The notes: a model not told the origin generated them from the letters alone. A stretch of DNA of 64,000 bases from Eustoma russellianum (GCA_036186865.1 AP025053.1:2705925-2769924), one strand, 5' to 3'. Shown: positions 1 through 10,620, numbered from the stretch's first letter. Numbers and translations are program-made.

Positions 1-99
1 GCGTAAGGTAAGATTGTATACATCAAATTGCAAAGCGACCAGCCCATTTCTGGACCATGCGCAAACGCGGAAGCCTAGTGCACCGGAAACGCTCTTTTT
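1..99 (+). repeat. Au-type SINE, 3' part
   Basis: Matches the 3' half of the plant Au SINE family as I remember it: a GCGTAAGGTAAGATTGTATACA-like segment, then TGCGCAAACGCGGAAGCCTA, a GTGCACCGG block and a final T-run. The 5' end lies outside the window. Other copies of the family lie at 425-555, 572-603 plus 2884-3031, 4691-4977, 14066-14220 and 22586-22660. Confidence 0.7.
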
Positions 100-424
100 A
101 TGTTTGTTCTACTTGGAGGTGACTGCACATACCAACCCCACGTTATCAGTAGAACATAAGTTTTGGCAAGTAACAGTAACATCATTCGAATGGTTGATTG
201 CTTAGTTTTGCTAAAAGTATGATGTTTTGGCTTAATCAGAAATAAGTTCCAAGGCTAACGTATAAGAAAAAATTTACACTTTTTGAGGATGTTGCCAAGG
301 AGACTTGAAACAGCTCTCCTAAACACGAATTCAAGATCTTATTATATAGAAAAATGGACTTATAGATGAAGCTGATGGTCACTAATATGGTTCACTAACA
401 TTGTTTCTAACATTAAAAAAGGTC

Positions 425-555
425 TTAGTGCACTAGGATTCTGCGTATGGTTCGGAGAAGGGCCAAATCACTTTATGATTTAATGTATGTAGTTTTATTT
501 TCTGATGCTTGAACAGTGACCTCAAAGTTACAAAGCAACAGCATTACCAGTTGTT
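425..555 (-). repeat. Au-type SINE, diverged
   Basis: Reverse-strand copy. It opens with AGTGCACTAGGATTCTGCG, passes through the region around TTTATGATTTAATGTATGTAG and ends near GTGACCTCAAAGTTAC, the complement of the family's internal B-box neighbourhood. It sits directly before a second reverse copy that a solo LTR has split. Confidence 0.6.
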
Positions 556-571
556 TCAAGAAATATAAAAG

Positions 572-603
572 AAGACGTTCATAGTTTACTAGGCTTCCGC
601 GTT
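572..603 (-). repeat. Au-type SINE, first piece (split by solo LTR)
   Basis: This piece ends CTAGGCTTCCGCGTT. Its continuation, TGCGCAAGGTTCGGGAGGGC, begins at 2889 after the solo LTR and target duplication. Joined at GCGTT, the two match the reverse complement of the Au 3' region seen intact at 4935-4977. Confidence 0.75.
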
Positions 604-2883
604 TGTAGCGCCCCGCTCCCGAGCCCTAGCATCGGGAACAGTGCACCCGCCGTAGCCTACTATGAGGACTACAAAGCGTCGTTCAAACTTCTTTGCACGT
701 CGGGACTGACGTAGAAATTTTTCGCGGAAACGATAATTAAATAAATAAATATCTTGATTAAATTAAATCCATCAGAATAAAATAAGTACAAGGGTTGACG
801 AAACCCGCTAAGTCAAATATGAAATACTAAAATCAAAACAATAAACCTATGTGGAGGTATATCTGACTATCCCAAGTAAGAAGCTCCGGGTCAACAAGAT
901 CCCTTCTCGAGTCCAGCTCACTAGTCCCAGCTTGCGTAATCTGTCTCACCCTCGTTAATTGTATATACTCATAATCATGCTCACCTGTGGAGGGGTGGTG
1001 GGGGGGTGAGTGATGGGAGTCACTCGTAGGTTACTCGTCTCTCCCGAAAAGGGATTGTCACATACTGAGTCGGGTAACAATTAAGCACATAAAGCACGTA
1101 GCAGATGAATAAAGCTGTAAAACATAAACACATACATAATAAAGCAAATAAAGCATAAATAAGGAAATAACACATACCCGACCCGATCCGTATCCCAACA
1201 CGTAGCACTGAAAACAACTCAATAACAAGACAAGTCATCACAACAATAATAAATGCAGTGCGCAAGTTTATGATGCATGCACTTCTATCTCCGTGTCACA
1301 CGCAGTCATTTAATATCACACACTATGCTCATTCTTTTCCATGTTATGCTATGCATGTCCCGGGTCCTATCGGATGAAGGTAACCATTATTACCAACACC
1401 CATCACACGCCTCGTCAGGCCACACGGCTCATAGGCCAAATGTAATGCTCGTGCCATGAATGCGTCACACTTGCACACTTCCGTTTGTCCTATGTTGCAT
1501 GCTCCGTTCTATGTTGCGTATTACCTATATTGCGTAGTTACCCTATGTTGCGTGGGGTTCATTACTGTATTTTATCTTCTACCGTTATTTTATCTTTCTA
1601 GACTTTATTTTAGGTTTCTACACTTTATTTTATTTTCCCTAGGTTTTCACCCACTTTAATCTTTTATTTAAATATTTTTATCTTTCCCTACTGTATTTTT
1701 TTATCTTGCTTTAACTTCATTTTGTTCTCTCTCCTTTTCCTCCCTTTTTTTATTTTATCTTAATTTATTTAATGGGTTTCTAAATTTATTAATTATAAAA
1801 CAACATTAACATCTGTTAATATCTTTTATCTATTTCTTTAGTTATTTGTTTATTTTATTTTATTATTATTTTCCCTTTCGGCTCAGCACTTCCCCTTGTC
1901 CTTATTTATTTATTTAACACATATTTTTTTCCTTTTTATTTTATATTATTTTATTTTATATCATTCGGTCTATCATTAATATTTCTCCAATTTTGATTCT
2001 GTTATTATAATTTCTTTAAAACACAACCCATTGATTTCTGACGTTATATAGTATTTGGATTTGTTATTATAATTTCTTTAAAGACAAAATTTATTAATAT
2101 TTAATGTTATATTGTATTTGGATGACTGAAATGTTAATTGAATTTGCAAAAATAATTTGAAGCATCGAGTTTGGTGTTTTTTTTTTTTCGATAAATTAAC
2201 AGCGCTGCCATCAAGAGTGTCTCTCAATTCTCTGAACCACATCCGACCTATTTCCGTGCTATGTGATCTATATCTAAGGCCAATCATACACTTTTCCATA
2301 ACAAAACATAAAGAAATCATGATAAACATGTAAACAATAAACAATAAACATAGCAGTAATAATGAAATAGTCCCAATACAAAATGCGAGGGAATCCAAAG
2401 CAATCCGACAGAGGGGAGGGTAACCTACCTCTTTGAGTATCAACTCACTGACTATAACGTTGTTGGATTTGATGTGGGTGGCCAATTATCCTTTTCCATC
2501 ATTCTCTCTTTCTCTCTACTCTTCCTTTCTCTTCTTTTCTTATTCCTCAATATCGCTGCTCTCTCTGTGCCTCACATTTTTTTTTAATTGTTATTGTTGT
2601 GCAGCCGAAAGCTGCTAAGTAATTGGGATGGGAAGTTTTAAATGGGAAATGGTTGAATTTAGGGAGAATGGTGGATTTAATTGGGGTGGGCGTGGGTTAT
2701 GGGGAAATGGGGGCAAAATTGTAGGGATTAGAGAGTGATTGGGGGAGGGGAAGTTATGGGTAGTTAAGATAAGTTTAATTTAATTATTATTTTTTTTCTT
2801 TTTTTTTAATTTCATATTTTAGCATTAACTCAATTTAATTTAACTATTTTTTTTTCTTCTTTTGAAATTTTACGGTTACAACA
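604..2883. mobile_element. Solo LTR, 2280 bp, inside an Au SINE
   Basis: The segment starts TGTAGCGCCCC, ends GGTTACAACA (TG...CA termini) and is flanked by the perfect 5-bp duplication GCGTT at 599-603 and 2884-2888. Removing it with one GCGTT rejoins an Au SINE exactly. No second LTR or coding domain lies inside, so this is a solo LTR left by recombination between LTRs. The length and the TGTAGCGCCCC start suggest a long-LTR Ty3/gypsy element, but the family is a guess. ORFs within it are not recognisable proteins. Confidence 0.8.
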
Positions 2884-3031
2884 GCGTTTGCGCAAGGTTC
2901 GGGAGGGCTTGATCATTTTGCGAAGGTTCGGAGAGGGATTGGATCACTTTGCGATCTAATGTACATAGTTTTATTTTCTGCTACTCGAACCCGTGACCTC
3001 AAAGTCACATATCAACAACTTTATCAGTTGT
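2884..3031 (-). repeat. Au-type SINE, second piece
   Basis: Continues the copy interrupted at 603. It includes TGCGCAAGGTTCGGGAGGG, an internal partial duplication (GCGAAGGTTCGGAGAGGG), ACTCGAACCCGTGACCTC (complement of the pol III B box region) and a terminal ATCAGTTG. The GCGTT at 2884-2888 is the right target duplication. Confidence 0.75.
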
Positions 3032-3714
3032 TTACTCATTTTCTGACATTGTTTCAAATATATGGATAAAAATTTGCACACAATTTTGTGCCTGTGTTAG
3101 GTCGATTACAATTATATAAAGCACCAGCTTCGTTCGTGAATATTAGACGTGGTAAAGAAAAAAAGAAAAATAGTTTGAAATTGTCTTACCTATCATTGCA
3201 TTCTTGTTCGCCTTGTGCAAAGAAGAGACCGGATGTTTGCAAACTTGGGAAGTATCTAAACCTAAATCGTTGATTCAAGTGAAATTAACGGTAACCAATA
3301 AGGTATTACATCAATCGTTAAGGTTATAGTTAATGTTTAAAGATGAAAGGTCTTGGTTTCAATTCTGGAGCAATTTTCCGACATATGTGCCATGATCAAT
3401 AAAAAAAATTTTTTTTTGAAATGAACGGGAAAACTTTTATCATTTGCAACGTGCTATAAAAGTGTGCAGTGGTGTAATAAACAATAGGCGTAACAGAAAT
3501 CGAGAAAAGCAAAAATCATGGGCAAATGAATCCCAAATAAGATATATGCATAACATGGTGTAAGAAATGTTTGTTTGATAAGATATATGCATAACATGGT
3601 GTAAGAAATATTTGTTTATCTATCGCGTTATTGATTAGGAAATACCTTGTCGTTGGTCCTAGACCATCATAAAAATAGCCAAAAATCAAATATTAGTATT
3701 TATTTTTCTTTTTT
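3032..3714. other. Unannotated AT-rich spacer
   Basis: No gene recognised. There is one local tandem duplication: a segment containing GATATATGCATAACATGG occurs at about 3540 and again at about 3582. Confidence 0.6.
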
Positions 3715-3922
3715 TTTTGCACTCACTAAATTGACTGCGATTTTTATATTGTGAATTATCAGTTGATCGATACAGCTTGACGTAATTTTCATTATAGGTC
3801 ATCGAGAAACAACCTCCCTGTGTTTCTAACACATGGGGTGGTTGCGTACATCCGGCTTCCTCATACACCGGCATAGAAAAGAGACTATAAGATAATGGGT
3901 AATGTTATTCTTGTTGTTGTTA
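3715..3922 (-). repeat. Short interspersed repeat family A
   Basis: A recurrent roughly 200-bp repeat. On the plus strand the order is CACTAAATTG, a TATATTGTGAA segment, TTGATCGATACAGCTTGACG, CGAGAAACAACCTCCCTGTG, TTTCTAACACATGGGG, GGTTGCGTACATCC, and then TTGTTGTTGTT. Other copies lie at 5325-5440, 15480-15570, 23385-23650, 24478-24605, 35080-35162, 41565-41650, 41885-42022, 42420-42606 and 54130-54330. The TTG-repeat tail resembles that of the RTE-type LINEs here. I do not know a family name. Confidence 0.65.
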
Positions 3923-4690
3923 GCACTCAACACATGTATTTCTGATTCATGATCCAGGAGTAAAAATTAGATATAAATAGACATGTAGTACTTGTTCATG
4001 TAACGTAAAATTCAAATGCTGTGGCCGCTCATTTTCACGAATAGAGAGTATACGAATAACAAAAATATGCTTTTTGAACTCCTTTCATATTGAAAAAATT
4101 AAAAGAAAGAAAAATTTTGCTGACAAGTCAAGAGTGTAAGGCGCTGACGTGGCACATTTGAATGGGCCATACGAGGTCGATGATTAGTTTTCTTTATTTA
4201 GGAAGCTTCTGCACCACTTGCAAAAAGCCAACGACTTGACTTTGGTACTTTGACTTTGAGCACTTACTTTCTTTGTGGATAATAACCATCCAACAATTCT
4301 CATTTATAAAGGTGTAACCCCAACCAGTAAGGATCTCTGCTATACGTAATCCCAAAGATAGTATAGAGATGTAAATCAGGTACTTAACGGCCTGCTAGCA
4401 GAAGGTCATATACACAATAGACTGCATAAGGAGCCCCCAGCACTATTGGAAAGGGATCGTCTTTAACAATAATTGAACTCATGACCTTCCAACAATTCTC
4501 GATTATTAAAATGGAACAACTGGAACACACGTGCGGTAAACACTAATTCTATTCTTCATGCATTATTTATATCCTTTATTATACTCTGATCACAAATAAA
4601 TAATCCACCTTTCATAAATAATGAAAACATATATGGTATTCATATGGGGAGAAAATGATGTCTAAAAAGACATCCCTTCTCTCATGCTTG
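3923..4690. other. Spacer; possible tRNA-SINE trace near 4370-4500
   Basis: No gene seen. GTAAATCAGGTACTTAACGG near 4373 and AAGGAGCCCCCAGC near 4428 weakly resemble reverse copies of the tRNA-derived SINE at 16380-16690. Confidence 0.4.
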
Positions 4691-4977
4691 TTGATGTCGG
4701 ACCTCGAAACAAATGGTAACGTTACTGTTTTGTGACTTTGAGGTCACGAGTTCGAGCCATGGAATTAACCTCTTGCACAAAGTCTTCAAACCACGGAACT
4801 AACCTCTTGCACAAAGTCTAGTAAGACTGCGTACATAAGATCGCGAAGCGATCCAGCCTCTCTTCGAACTCACAATGTGTATGATAAGACTGCGTACATC
4901 AGATCGCGAAAACGATCCAGTTCCTCCTTAAGCCCTGCGCAAACGCGGAAACCTAGTGCATCGGAAACGCTTTTTTT
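4691..4977 (+). repeat. Au-type SINE with internal duplication
   Basis: The best-preserved Au copy. It has GTCACGAGTTCGAGCC as the B-box region, then AAGACTGCGTACAT, then TGCGCAAACGCGGAAACCTA and a T7 tail. The TTGCACAAAGTC segment and the AAGACTGCGTACAT-AGATCGCGAA segment each occur twice, so the body has been duplicated internally. Confidence 0.8.
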
Positions 4978-5663
4978 CCCCTATGTGTGTTAATACATTA
5001 CTCTAATAGTATACTGCAAGTTATTAATGTTTCAAGGAGCGATTATGGATGTCATTAATTCCAATTCGATCGATATAATCAAGTAATAATGAATTCCGTA
5101 TCAGATAGGTACTTGTTTTTAATCTGAGCGACTTGCACAACATTTGTTTATATCACATTAAATAAGAGATAACTATTGAGATACCTGCTACTAGTTAACT
5201 TTTAAAACATTAGTTTGTTATAATTTAATATTTTACCTATTATGAATGTGTTGAGGATACGATATACAAAATGCAGCAACTTAGAAATATTTAAATATCA
5301 CTGCAGGGGTTTACGTTTATATACAACAGCAACATTACTCAATTGATTTAGAAACTTCTATATATAACGAGATATGAAGAGTCGGATATACGCAACCATA
5401 CTCGTGCGTTAGAAACACACCAATTAAGTTGTGATGTCACAAAAACTATGTAGATCAGATCCGTTTTGAATCTCCGGTCAATGTTGGCGTTCTCCACCTC
5501 CCTCAGTAGTGCAATGCAACACAAAGAAAAATGAATCTTTTTATTCTATAATAATTCGGTTTGTCCATATTTTAAGATTTCATGTCAATGGTTCACTTGA
5601 TTTGTTATTATGTTAGAGCATTAATACATTGCAAAACAAAGGCACATGGGACTTTTTATTCTA
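4978..5663. other. Spacer with family-A repeat and a flank duplicated at 8961
   Basis: A diverged family-A repeat lies at about 5325-5440 (GGATATACGCAACCATACTC, GTTAGAAACACACC). About 85 bp at 5544-5630 (TAATTCGGTTTGTCC ... TTATTATGTTAGAGCATT) recur with some mismatches at 8963-9045, on the far side of the Mutator-like element. Confidence 0.55.
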
Positions 5664-5977
5664 GGGTTAATCACCTTTTGCCCTCCTGTAGTATGCGTAA
5701 TCACCCTTAACCCTCCTGTACTATTGGACTGATTTGGACATTGCCATTTTTGGCAAATTTCGGGCTACACGCGCCCTGAAACCGGTGTACAACATAATTA
5801 AAGTTTTGTTGCATTAATTAATACCTAAACTACCCCTCAATGGTAATATATTCCTACTTTCTTCTTTATAACCGAACTCCTCAGCCACAACTTCTCTTCA
5901 CTCTTATGCTCTGCTATATGTAGCTAAACGCATCCGCATCCTCATTCCTTCGTATTCCACCCTTGTCATCAACTTAA

Positions 5978-6321
5978 ATGGATAGATTTTCATCAACAAG
6001 CGGAGGATTTTATGATGATGAATGCTCTCCAGAACTCATTTATGAGTACAAATTCTGCAAATGTGGTACCAAGCTGCTTTGAAGATCGTGAAGAGCGAAA
6101 AGCCTACAAAGGGATTGTTGTATTTCGTATGTGACCAGCAAAGAGGACGTAAGTGTGACTACTGGGCTTGGTGCAAACCATACTACAGGGATAATGACGT
6201 TGGAAGACGCATCATCACGCACACCAACACATATGAGGAGGCATATAAATCTGAAATTGTAATGATGAAATCTAGCATATCCAATTTGAAGATCTTGCTG
6301 TTTGTGAGCCTAGAAATCTAA
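5978..6321 (+). pseudogene. GRF-type zinc finger protein, frameshifted
   Basis: Frame one opens at ATG 5978 and reads a Ser/Gly-rich start followed by FCKCGTK, then hits TGA at 6080-6082. The neighbouring frame continues the family pattern from about 6067: a KGLLYFVCDQQRG strand, RKCDYWAWCKP, and then a helix-forming C-terminus with a short hydrophobic end (LKILLFVSLEI, stop at 6321). The Cys spacing C-x-C...C...C is that of plant GRF-type zinc fingers, which bind nucleic acid and are common in transposon-linked genes. A shift near 6065-6085 separates the halves, so the copy is probably inactive unless the break is a sequencing error. A TATAA-like motif sits near 5865. Confidence 0.6.
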
Positions 6322-6741
6322 ATCTTTTGGGTGATTTGGTCTATTTTCGTGAAATGATGGTGAAGTGTGTGCAGATAGGCTGATGTGATGTGAGTTGTGC
6401 ATGAGTTGTGGCATGCGAGTGTGGTGATGGAGTGTAGTTATTGTGGTTGTGATGTTTGCCTGTTAGACTGTGCAGATAAGTTATCAGTTTAATGATTTTA
6501 CTTGGGGAAACAGAAGGGTTGACGTTTGGTAGTGTGTGAAGTGTTAAATGTTTGAGCTTTAATTGCAATGCTGTGGGATGTGTTAAGTTTTGCAAAAGAA
6601 TGGTAATGATTGTGCAATGCATCAGAAGAAACTTGCAGATGCATTTCCTTTTTTTTCCCAAACGTCAATGTTGATAATGGCAATAAATCTGTTGAGAATC
6701 CCAAAAGCTTCTTCATCTCTTGGTATCCTTCCCTTCCCCTG

Positions 6742-6749
6742 TATAAATA
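6742..6749 (+). promoter_or_regulatory. TATA box of the coiled-coil gene
   Basis: TATAAATA preceded by a pyrimidine-rich stretch and lying 60 bp upstream of the ATG at 6810, the usual plant core-promoter spacing with a short leader. Confidence 0.6.
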
Positions 6750-6809
6750 GCCCGTGGGGGTCTTTGTGTTTTCATGCCATAGCGAAAAGCAAGTCTCTTC
6801 AAAAAAAAA

Positions 6810-7220
6810 ATGTCTTCCCCACAAAAATTCACAGCCCCTAAGAAACAGAAAAAAGACCATGCTGAAGGTGCCAGTGCACCTAGGATTCCAGAGAGACATA
6901 CTAGATATCCAAAGAATCGGCCTGAGAAAGAATTTGTTGAGGAATCTGTTGTATCCGTTCCAAAGAAAGCAGAGAGCCCGGAATATGATCTTCAGACTGA
7001 GATTGGTAAACTGTGGGATAATTATTATTGGGTGAGCGAGAAGCAAGACGTGGAGGATTCAAGAGTGGACGATGTCGATGCCAGGGTGAGTGAATTGACA
7101 GATAAACTTGAAGTTGAAAAAGTCAAATTTGAGAAGATGAAGGCAAAACTGAAGACATTGGGTGCTTTATTTTCTTCTGACGAAGAGTCTTGGGGTGTCA
7201 CTTGTGTGCTGTTCAAATAG
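6810..7220 (+). CDS. Hypothetical coiled-coil protein carried by the Mutator-like element
   Basis: A 136-residue ORF beginning MSSPQKFTAPKKQKKDHAEG after an A-rich leader and a good TATA box. Residues 1-60 are basic and low-complexity. Residues about 66-122 are charged and heptad-like (the VDARVSELTDKLEVEKVKFE segment), consistent with a coiled coil. No enzyme motif is seen. It has its own promoter and is separated from the GRF gene by about 490 bp, so it is probably a second gene rather than an exon. It could be a captured host fragment or an element-encoded accessory protein. I do not recognise the family. Confidence 0.5.
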   Translation: MSSPQKFTAPKKQKKDHAEGASAPRIPERHTRYPKNRPEKEFVEESVVSVPKKAESPEYDLQTEIGKLWDNYYWVSEKQDVEDSRVDDVDARVSELTDKLEVEKVKFEKMKAKLKTLGALFSSDEESWGVTCVLFK

Positions 7221-7311
7221 TTTGTCTCTTTTTTATTCTGTTATGTCTGTTTTTACTTTTAGGTTGGAGTTGTGTCTCATGCGATGCTGGTTGTCCGTTT
7301 GGTTTTGCTCT

Positions 7312-7580
7312 GTTTGCTGGTCGTGGGTTTAGGAAAGTTGATGTGAAGGTTTTGTGGTTGCTGGTCGTTGGGATGTCTATGATGGTTTTGTGGTTGCTGG
7401 TCGTTGCTTGGTCCTTTCTGCATGCTGTTTCTGGTTGCTGGTTGCTGGTTGATGATCATGCTGGTTCTTGGTTTCTGATTTCTGTTTCTGGTTGATGGTT
7501 GCTGGTCGCTGGTCGCTTTTTGATGGTCGTGCTGGTTCTTGGTTGCTGGTTGCTGGTTATGGTTAATGGTTAATAGTTCC
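7312..7580 (+). repeat. GGTTGCTGGT minisatellite
   Basis: Imperfect tandem repeats of GGTTGCTGGT/GGTCGTTG/GGTTCTTG fill this stretch just after the coiled-coil ORF. The strand asymmetry (G+T rich) creates long but meaningless ORFs on both strands. Confidence 0.7.
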
Positions 7581-7869
7581 TGTCGTTTAGTGTCATTTAG
7601 GATGGTCATGTTTGGATGTACTGTGAACATGTTTAGAAGCAATGTAATCTGTTTTCGTTAAATCCATGTCTTTGTAGTACGTTATTGAAAACACAGACCA
7701 AATCCAACAACCATAACATAATAAAACATACTGAACAGTGAATGAGATTAACATTACAAAACCTATCATTTACCAAAAATGGTTGAAAACACACAACAAT
7801 AAAAGTTAGTACATGATCAGCCATCAGCCAGTAGCCAAGACAACCTCAAATAGTCACATAACAAACTGC

Positions 7870-8235
7870 TTAGTTTATGGATGGGAAGAATGAAAGCTTG
7901 ATCCTTGCGTTGATAATTGTGCTGAAGATTGTCCCTCGCATGTGGTATCCCCCCTGATGCGTTCTTTGGACACTAGATGTGCATGACCTTACATTATGCC
8001 CTGTTTGAGAACAGATTGATCCTTTTCTGGTAGCCCTTATATTGTTCCTATTCTCATCAGGCTCCCTTGGTTGGGTTATTTGCCTTGGTTGGGTTATTTG
8101 CCAACCTTTCCTTTTGCATGACAATTTTTTACTTGTGGAACATTGATTCCCACCACCTTGGACACCTTTATTGCCTTTACCTACCTCATTGTATCCACTC
8201 AATCCACATAGGCTTTGTTGTTTACTAATATCCAT
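7870..8235 (-). pseudogene. Zinc-knuckle C-terminal relic of a Mutator-type transposase
   Basis: A minus-strand ORF of 121 residues with a KGSICSQTGHNVRSCTSS segment, which fits the CCHC knuckle found near the C-terminus of plant MULE transposases (first Cys weak). It runs opposite to the two plus-strand genes. The MULE catalytic domain is absent. Together with 8431-8697 it suggests an internally deleted transposase gene. Confidence 0.5.
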
Positions 8236-8430
8236 CTACCCTGCATGAACACACAACAGTAAGCATAAAATCATTAAACCAACAAGATGACATCAACAAT
8301 TCTTGCATCAGAACCAACACGTGGACATAATCAAACATACAATCCGTCAACAACCCACATCATTCAATGTGAAAATGCAGACAATCCAAATACATGAACA
8401 CGATATTCAACATCCAACACAACGAAAGAC

Positions 8431-8697
8431 TTACTCTTTGTGAATCAAAATAGATGAAGACGCTCTGTTTTTCCAACACCACTGCACACCCTTACACCTC
8501 CCTTCCTGTCGCTGAAACAAATGCAGAAGAATGCACACCAAAATGGATGCAAACCAAAACAGATTACACGCACTCAGCTTCGGTATGAAAATCGATAGCT
8601 CAAAGTTCAGTTTTTCATTTGCATACCAACGTCCATGTAGCTTCAAATGACGACATAGTTGAAAGAGTGAGTGACTGTTTACTTTTTGTACATCCAT
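8431..8697 (-). pseudogene. Possible N-terminal relic of the same transposase
   Basis: An 88-residue minus-strand ORF starting MDVQKVNSHSLFQLCRHLKL just inside the right TIR, where Mutator transposase genes usually start. The opening loosely resembles the PB1-like N-terminal segment of some plant MULE proteins. The rest does not look conserved. Assignment is mainly from position and orientation. Confidence 0.3.
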
Positions 8698-8957
8698 TAA
8701 ACCTGCTTGAATTTGCGTGTTAATGTTGGAGGGAAAATTACAGAATTTGTTTGATTAAAAGTCAACTCCACGTCATCTTCTTTCAACACGTGACAGGGAC
8801 ACATTTGACATTTCACTCTTTTTCGGCGCAAATTTGACAGAAATGGCAATATCCAAATCAGTCCAATAGTACAGGGGGGGTTAAGGGTGTGATATCAAAC
8901 CTCAGGAGGGCAAAACGTTAATTACGCATACTATAGGGGGCAAAAGGTGACTAACCC

Positions 8958-9702
8958 TTTGTTCTATTATAATTTGGTTTGTTCATATCTTAAGATTTCA
9001 TGTCAATGAATTCACTTGATTTGTTATTATGTTAGAGCATTTATAACAACGTTAAAACACGGGGGAACAAAAAAAAGTCAAAAAAAATGAAAGAACATGA
9101 CGTGACGTCTAAGATGTGGTGGTTTCCAAAACTGATTTTGCATTAGCCAGCTTTTATTTAATTAGACTCTACCTAATCGCGATTATAACGCATGCAAAAA
9201 TTATTTATTTGATATTTCGTTTTACAATCCTCACACTGTAAAAAAATCCAGTTCTTTTTGTATTAATTTGTTGTTTATAAAACAAGGTAAAGTGCTGGTG
9301 ATGTAAAAATTGTGACTTTCATACGGTGTTGTGAAATACATCTTGAATTTATGACGATTTTATAAAAATCCAAACAAGAAGGTGTGTAGTACAAATGTCA
9401 TAAACTGCACATAAATATGAAACAACTAATGATCACCAATTAGATACATATAGCATAAAAAATACAAAAATCATTACAATAAATATGAGAGAAAAAATAA
9501 TTTAATCACGTACGTCGAGTATACAATAAATACAAAAAACATTATAATAAATATGAACAAACTAATTATCGTCAATATTATCCGAACTACACGTCCTCCT
9601 ATGTTAGGCTGTTCTCCACGTCTAGTAAGTTTGGTAGGTCTGGATGATAAAGGTTTCAGCATGGATACTAATTGTGAATGATGATGAGATGACCTTACCA
9701 CA
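8958..9702. other. Spacer beyond the Mutator-like element
   Basis: The first about 85 bp duplicate 5544-5630. The rest is AT-rich with no gene recognised. Confidence 0.5.
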
Positions 9703-10620
9703 TTATCTTGAGGATGAGGTGGTATGCATGTCGGATTCATCATCGCCGAACGCATGTCTGTCATTTACAGCTGACATGCGAAAATAGTCTCCACCTGGAG
9801 GTCCTGCATTTGTGCGTATCGGGGGCTGAGTCTGGGTGAACTCATATTGTGGCACATAGCTATCTGTGATCCGCTGCATCGATGCATCAACCGATGGACG
9901 GTCTAAGAGTTCTTCGAAACCTTCAGACTGAAGACTATTAGTACCGATGCGTAGAGCGGTGACATAACCTGCTGTCCGAACTGCATACAATAAACGAGCA
10001 AAAGATGAAAAAGAATGTGGTAATGTGTTCCGCCTGCCAAATTTATCATCAGCAACTGGTTACGTTTCATATCTCAAATAACACTACTTTATATGTTAAA
10101 ATAACAACAACGATACCATGCGACATATATCTATCGAAGAACTGTAAAATCTAGCATCACCAATGCACTAAACACATCACTGTCCAAGTGCGCTGAGAGT
10201 GCAATATTTGTACTATAGCATGTACAGTGAGTTATCCACTATGTAGCCTTTGAAGCGCTCCCTTGTACTAGACTATTATAGCGTTTAGCCTACTGACCTG
10301 CGTATTGTTTGATCTGAGTCATGTAGTCAATTCTCGCAATCCGTCTCTCACGCTAATGTCGCACGAAACCTGTATCAACATGAGCAGACACTTTCTGTAT
10401 CATACCAGACTGCCTCATTACCCTGCTAGGTAAATGTAGCACAACTTTTTCCCATAGTATGAGTGGGACCCAAACTCACAACTCTGACCTCTCTCGACGC
10501 ACATGTAGCAGTGTCATAATGATCTTCCCAGTGTAAGACATCTATATTAAATCATTCTCTGCTATGTTGCCCAGTTGATCTTACAACGCATCAACTACCA
10601 TGTCGCTCGAGGAGTACTTA
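9703..10620 (-). pseudogene. Plant mobile domain (MAIN-like) pseudogene
   Basis: Reading the minus strand near 10440-10395 gives WEKVVLHLPSRVMRQSGMIQ, the signature block of the plant mobile domain shared by MAIN-like proteins and related transposon proteins. It is followed in frame by VSAHVDTGF and, after a stop, ARIDYMTQI. Upstream is a WEDHYDTAT segment in another frame. Downstream (9990-9703) an open frame with ITDSYVPQYEFTQTQPP and a Gly/Pro-rich tail fits the family's variable C-terminus. Stops and frame changes show it is dead. The N-terminal part of the domain is not found. Confidence 0.6.

Larger units (their letters stand above)
5664..8957. mobile_element. Mutator-like element with captured or accessory genes
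   Basis: Terminal inverted repeats: the left end GGGTTAATCACCTTTTGCCC and the complement of the right end GGGTTAGTCACCTTTTGCCC match closely for about 100 bp. The right TIR holds an extra roughly 24-bp block. Flanking 9-mers are TTTATTCTA (5655-5663) and TTTGTTCTA (8958-8966), an 8/9 target duplication as expected of Mutator-like elements. Inside are a GRF-type zinc-finger gene and a coiled-coil gene on the plus strand, a G-rich minisatellite, and minus-strand segments resembling the ends of a Mutator transposase, including a CCHC knuckle. The transposase catalytic core is missing, so the copy is probably non-autonomous. Confidence 0.75.

Noticed and set aside
2078..2485. 135-residue minus-strand ORF with hydrophobic segments
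   Set aside because: It lies wholly within the solo LTR and has no recognisable domain.
7190..7642. ORFs on both strands after the coiled-coil gene, one with a hydrophobic start
   Set aside because: They run through the GGTTGCTGGT repeat and have no start context or family pattern.
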